The position numbers were made by a program, and so were the translations under genes. From NCBI GenBank assembly GCA_028015205.1, contig CM051518.1:32020001-32084000 (forward strand): a stretch of DNA of 64,000 bases, in the 5' to 3' direction. Numbering within the stretch: the first letter of the stretch is position 1; each line of letters begins with the position of its first letter. The notes under the pieces were generated by a model, which saw nothing but the letters and a program-made list of their open reading frames with translations, was not told where the DNA came from and ran no database searches. Positions 62,404-64,000 of the stretch are shown piece after piece. Origin of the DNA: Mytilisepta virgata (taxonomy: Eukaryota > Mollusca > Bivalvia > Mytilida > Mytilidae).

Positions 62404-62541
62404 AATTCCTCTGAACAATTTCCAGGTCTCTCCATCCGACTACCACTGTTAAGATATTCTAATATATCTCTAGGGTCTATAGTTGGGTACGGTGTTCCAC
62501 CAAGTGTTACAATCTCAAATAGCACGATTCCAAAAGACCAT
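62404..62541 (-). CDS. Receptor tyrosine kinase, penultimate exon (kinase C-lobe)
   Basis: On the minus strand, after TAATTTCAG, a 138-bp exon encodes 45 complete residues from WSFGIVLFEIVTLGGTPYPT to RMERPGNCSEE and then the donor GTAAGT. WSFGIVLFEI is kinase subdomain IX, TLGGTPYP is the typical receptor-tyrosine-kinase form that follows it, and RMERPGNCSEELY is subdomain X. The C-lobe joins the terminal exon at 49937 in phase 2. The catalytic loop and DFG motif must be encoded further upstream, beyond 64000 or in short exons not recognised here. The LGGTPYP and RMERP wording favours the Ret/Cad96Ca/FGFR side of the receptor family. Confidence 0.9.
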
Positions 62542-63795
62542 CTGAAATTATAACAGGAATACATTATTCTAAGAACTTGTAAGACTACAAAACTGTTCCA
62601 TTTTATATATCTTTTAGAATTATTATAAATGGTCATAAATTTTGTAGTTTTATTCAAACATAGCAATGGTAAATTCTTATACTACCTGGTATAATACAAC
62701 AATTAAAAAAAAATAATTTAGACTATACTTGTTATCAGATATGATCGAATTTTTATACATAGCGTATTGTCTGCATTGGATGTTGGACAGCTTTTGATTA
62801 ATTAAGGATGCTCGCTGGTCATGTTTTGGTCTTTTTGTCAGATTTTCGGAATCCTCGGGTTTTATCCATTTCTTAAACATTAAATTTTTTGCCCATGAAC
62901 CCCCACTTTTTCTTTTATAATTCAATCATTTATACCTTAAAATGGTATTTGACAATTTTTTATGAAATCCTTTTTATTTTTTCATACATTTTTGAGAGAC
63001 TGAAGTCGTCAATGCAAAGACAATAGAAAATCCAGGGAAAACCCATTTCCTGCCAATTTTCAAGGTCTTATAGCTCTAAAATGAGCACATGAACCTATAT
63101 TTTTATCTTGCTTATTTGTTTACTATTCACATGTTCTCTCAAACTAAAACACCTATTTCAAATCCTATATTTTTCCTATTAGACCAGCGATCACCCTTAA
63201 GTGGCAACTTGGTGACAGTTCACATGTTCGCCTAAAGTAAGTGTTGTAGTATAAACGCATTAAAATAAATGCTCAAAATGTGCACATTTTGTCGATTTAC
63301 ACTAATTAGTTGTGCACAGGGCCTAAAATTTGAAACAATAAACTAAACGTTAAATAGTCGACTACAGTAGCAGATAGGACAAACGCGATGATTTTCCTTT
63401 CTTAGTAGAAATATTATAATGATTTCCCGACAGATAATATATTCTTCCATAAATGCCCATTTTCAGTTTGAGATGACCCGTTGAAGATAGGTTCACGCGA
63501 CCTCATCTCCCATTGCACGAGGCCTCATCTTCCTAACGATTACCAATCAAATCGCGCCGTTCACAAATGCACATGTATACCTTTTGACCAATCAGGCGTA
63601 ACCTTGTTTAACTTCGTCGACTGTGCTCATTGAATTTACCTAGGTACAGGAAACTTAAAAATCGAGCAATTACGTAAGAAATACGTACTTAAACGCGTTC
63701 AAAAGTGAAGAACTAGAAAATCTTAAACTCGTTTTTAAAATTCAGACGTTCAGAGGCACAGAAAGCAAAAAAAAAAAAAACAAAAACAAAAACAA
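62542..63795. other. Intron of the receptor tyrosine kinase gene, no exon seen
   Basis: No kinase exon was recognised on the minus strand. A less AT-rich patch at 63465-63640 contains two CCAAT motifs (ACCAATCA at 63541 and 63590) but no other promoter signal that would make the case. Confidence 0.4.
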
Positions 63796-64000
63796 CTAGA
63801 AAGACAATTGTTCAGAGAACAATTGCAAGGTCTTTCCCTTGTCAAATAGCAATTAAGGCTATTAAGCATGACTGTTGACCTTCTATTTTGACTTGTATAG
63901 TCAAAATATAGGACTCTGTCACATTGAACTTGACCATTGATCTTCGATTTTGACCTCTACAGCTCTAAAATAGGTCCCTGAACATAAATATATATGGTCG
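63796..64000 (-). mobile_element. 3' end of a third hairpin-ended element, continuing beyond the window
   Basis: Read on the minus strand, the element ends with a hairpin of CAATTGTTC and GAACAATTG (63805-63813 with 63817-63825) around three bases, then TCTTT, CTAG and TT. This is the same order, hairpin then CTAG then TT, as the 3' end at 9331-9354. Further inside lie TTTTGAC-rich phrases (CTTCTATTTTGACTTG, TTCGATTTTGACCTC), which look like diverged tandem units. Confidence 0.45.

Noticed and set aside
63465..63640. Alternative promoter with two CCAAT motifs in the kinase gene
   Set aside because: No TATA-like, CRE or initiator context and no donor or coding exon follows; two CCAAT motifs alone are weak evidence.
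1..64000. CRISPR arrays, prokaryotic operons or phage genes
   Set aside because: Introns, polyadenylation signals, SINEs and a metazoan signalling gene show animal nuclear DNA; the tandem arrays have no spacer structure.

Overview
This window looks like nuclear DNA of a bivalve mollusc, most likely a mussel (Mytilidae). The DNA is AT-rich, genes are sparse and split by introns, and the space between them is packed with repeats of types I associate with bivalves: tRNA-derived SINEs, tandem-core elements starting AGCTCACCTG, Penelope-like elements and minisatellites. The genus is inference; no species-diagnostic gene is present.

Three host genes can be supported. (1) At 7102-7194 (+) is the last exon of a WD40-repeat protein, with two polyadenylation signals; the rest of the gene lies to the left and was not found. 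(2) At about 38.15-44.5 kb (+) is a complete BMP2/4 (Dpp-class TGF-beta ligand) gene. It has two coding exons, 41445-41769 and 42148-43037, giving 404 residues. An upstream promoter (CRE, NRF1-like, CCAAT and TATA-like boxes) and a non-coding first exon are inferred at about 38.15-38.67 kb. (3) At 49007 to beyond 62541 (-) are the last two exons of a receptor tyrosine kinase of the Cad96Ca/Ret/FGFR-like type. They are separated by a 12.5 kb intron, and the 5' part of the gene lies outside the window. The BMP and kinase genes are convergent.

The rest is mostly mobile and tandem DNA. From 0 to 13.6 kb there are several copies of a Helentron/DINE-1-like (mollusc 'pearl'-like) family with an asymmetric terminal inverted repeat and internal tandem units, a second tandem-core family (11.3-11.95 kb) and a 47-bp minisatellite. 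From 15.8 to 23.7 kb there are SINEs and a 405-bp foldback element built from a 12-bp palindrome. From 25.9 to 31.1 kb there is a 41-bp minisatellite interrupted by a 5'-truncated Penelope-like element whose order (GIY-YIG remnant, CxC linker, reverse transcriptase) matches the Naiad group. The large kinase intron (50-62 kb) holds a 92-bp tandem array broken by a Penelope-like tail and by a LINE 3' end, a MITE with 7-bp target duplications, a 145-bp tandem array, two SINEs and small retroelement fragments.

The points most worth a second look are: Penelope-like insertions sitting inside two unrelated tandem arrays; the Helentron-like family structure; an upstream reading frame whose stop overlaps the BMP2/4 start codon as ATGA after the inferred splice; and an extreme lysine-rich spacer in the BMP2/4 mature peptide whose DNA contains AATAAA hexamers. 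Long stretches (16.2-22 kb, 31.1-38.1 kb, 43-49 kb) hold no recognisable gene.
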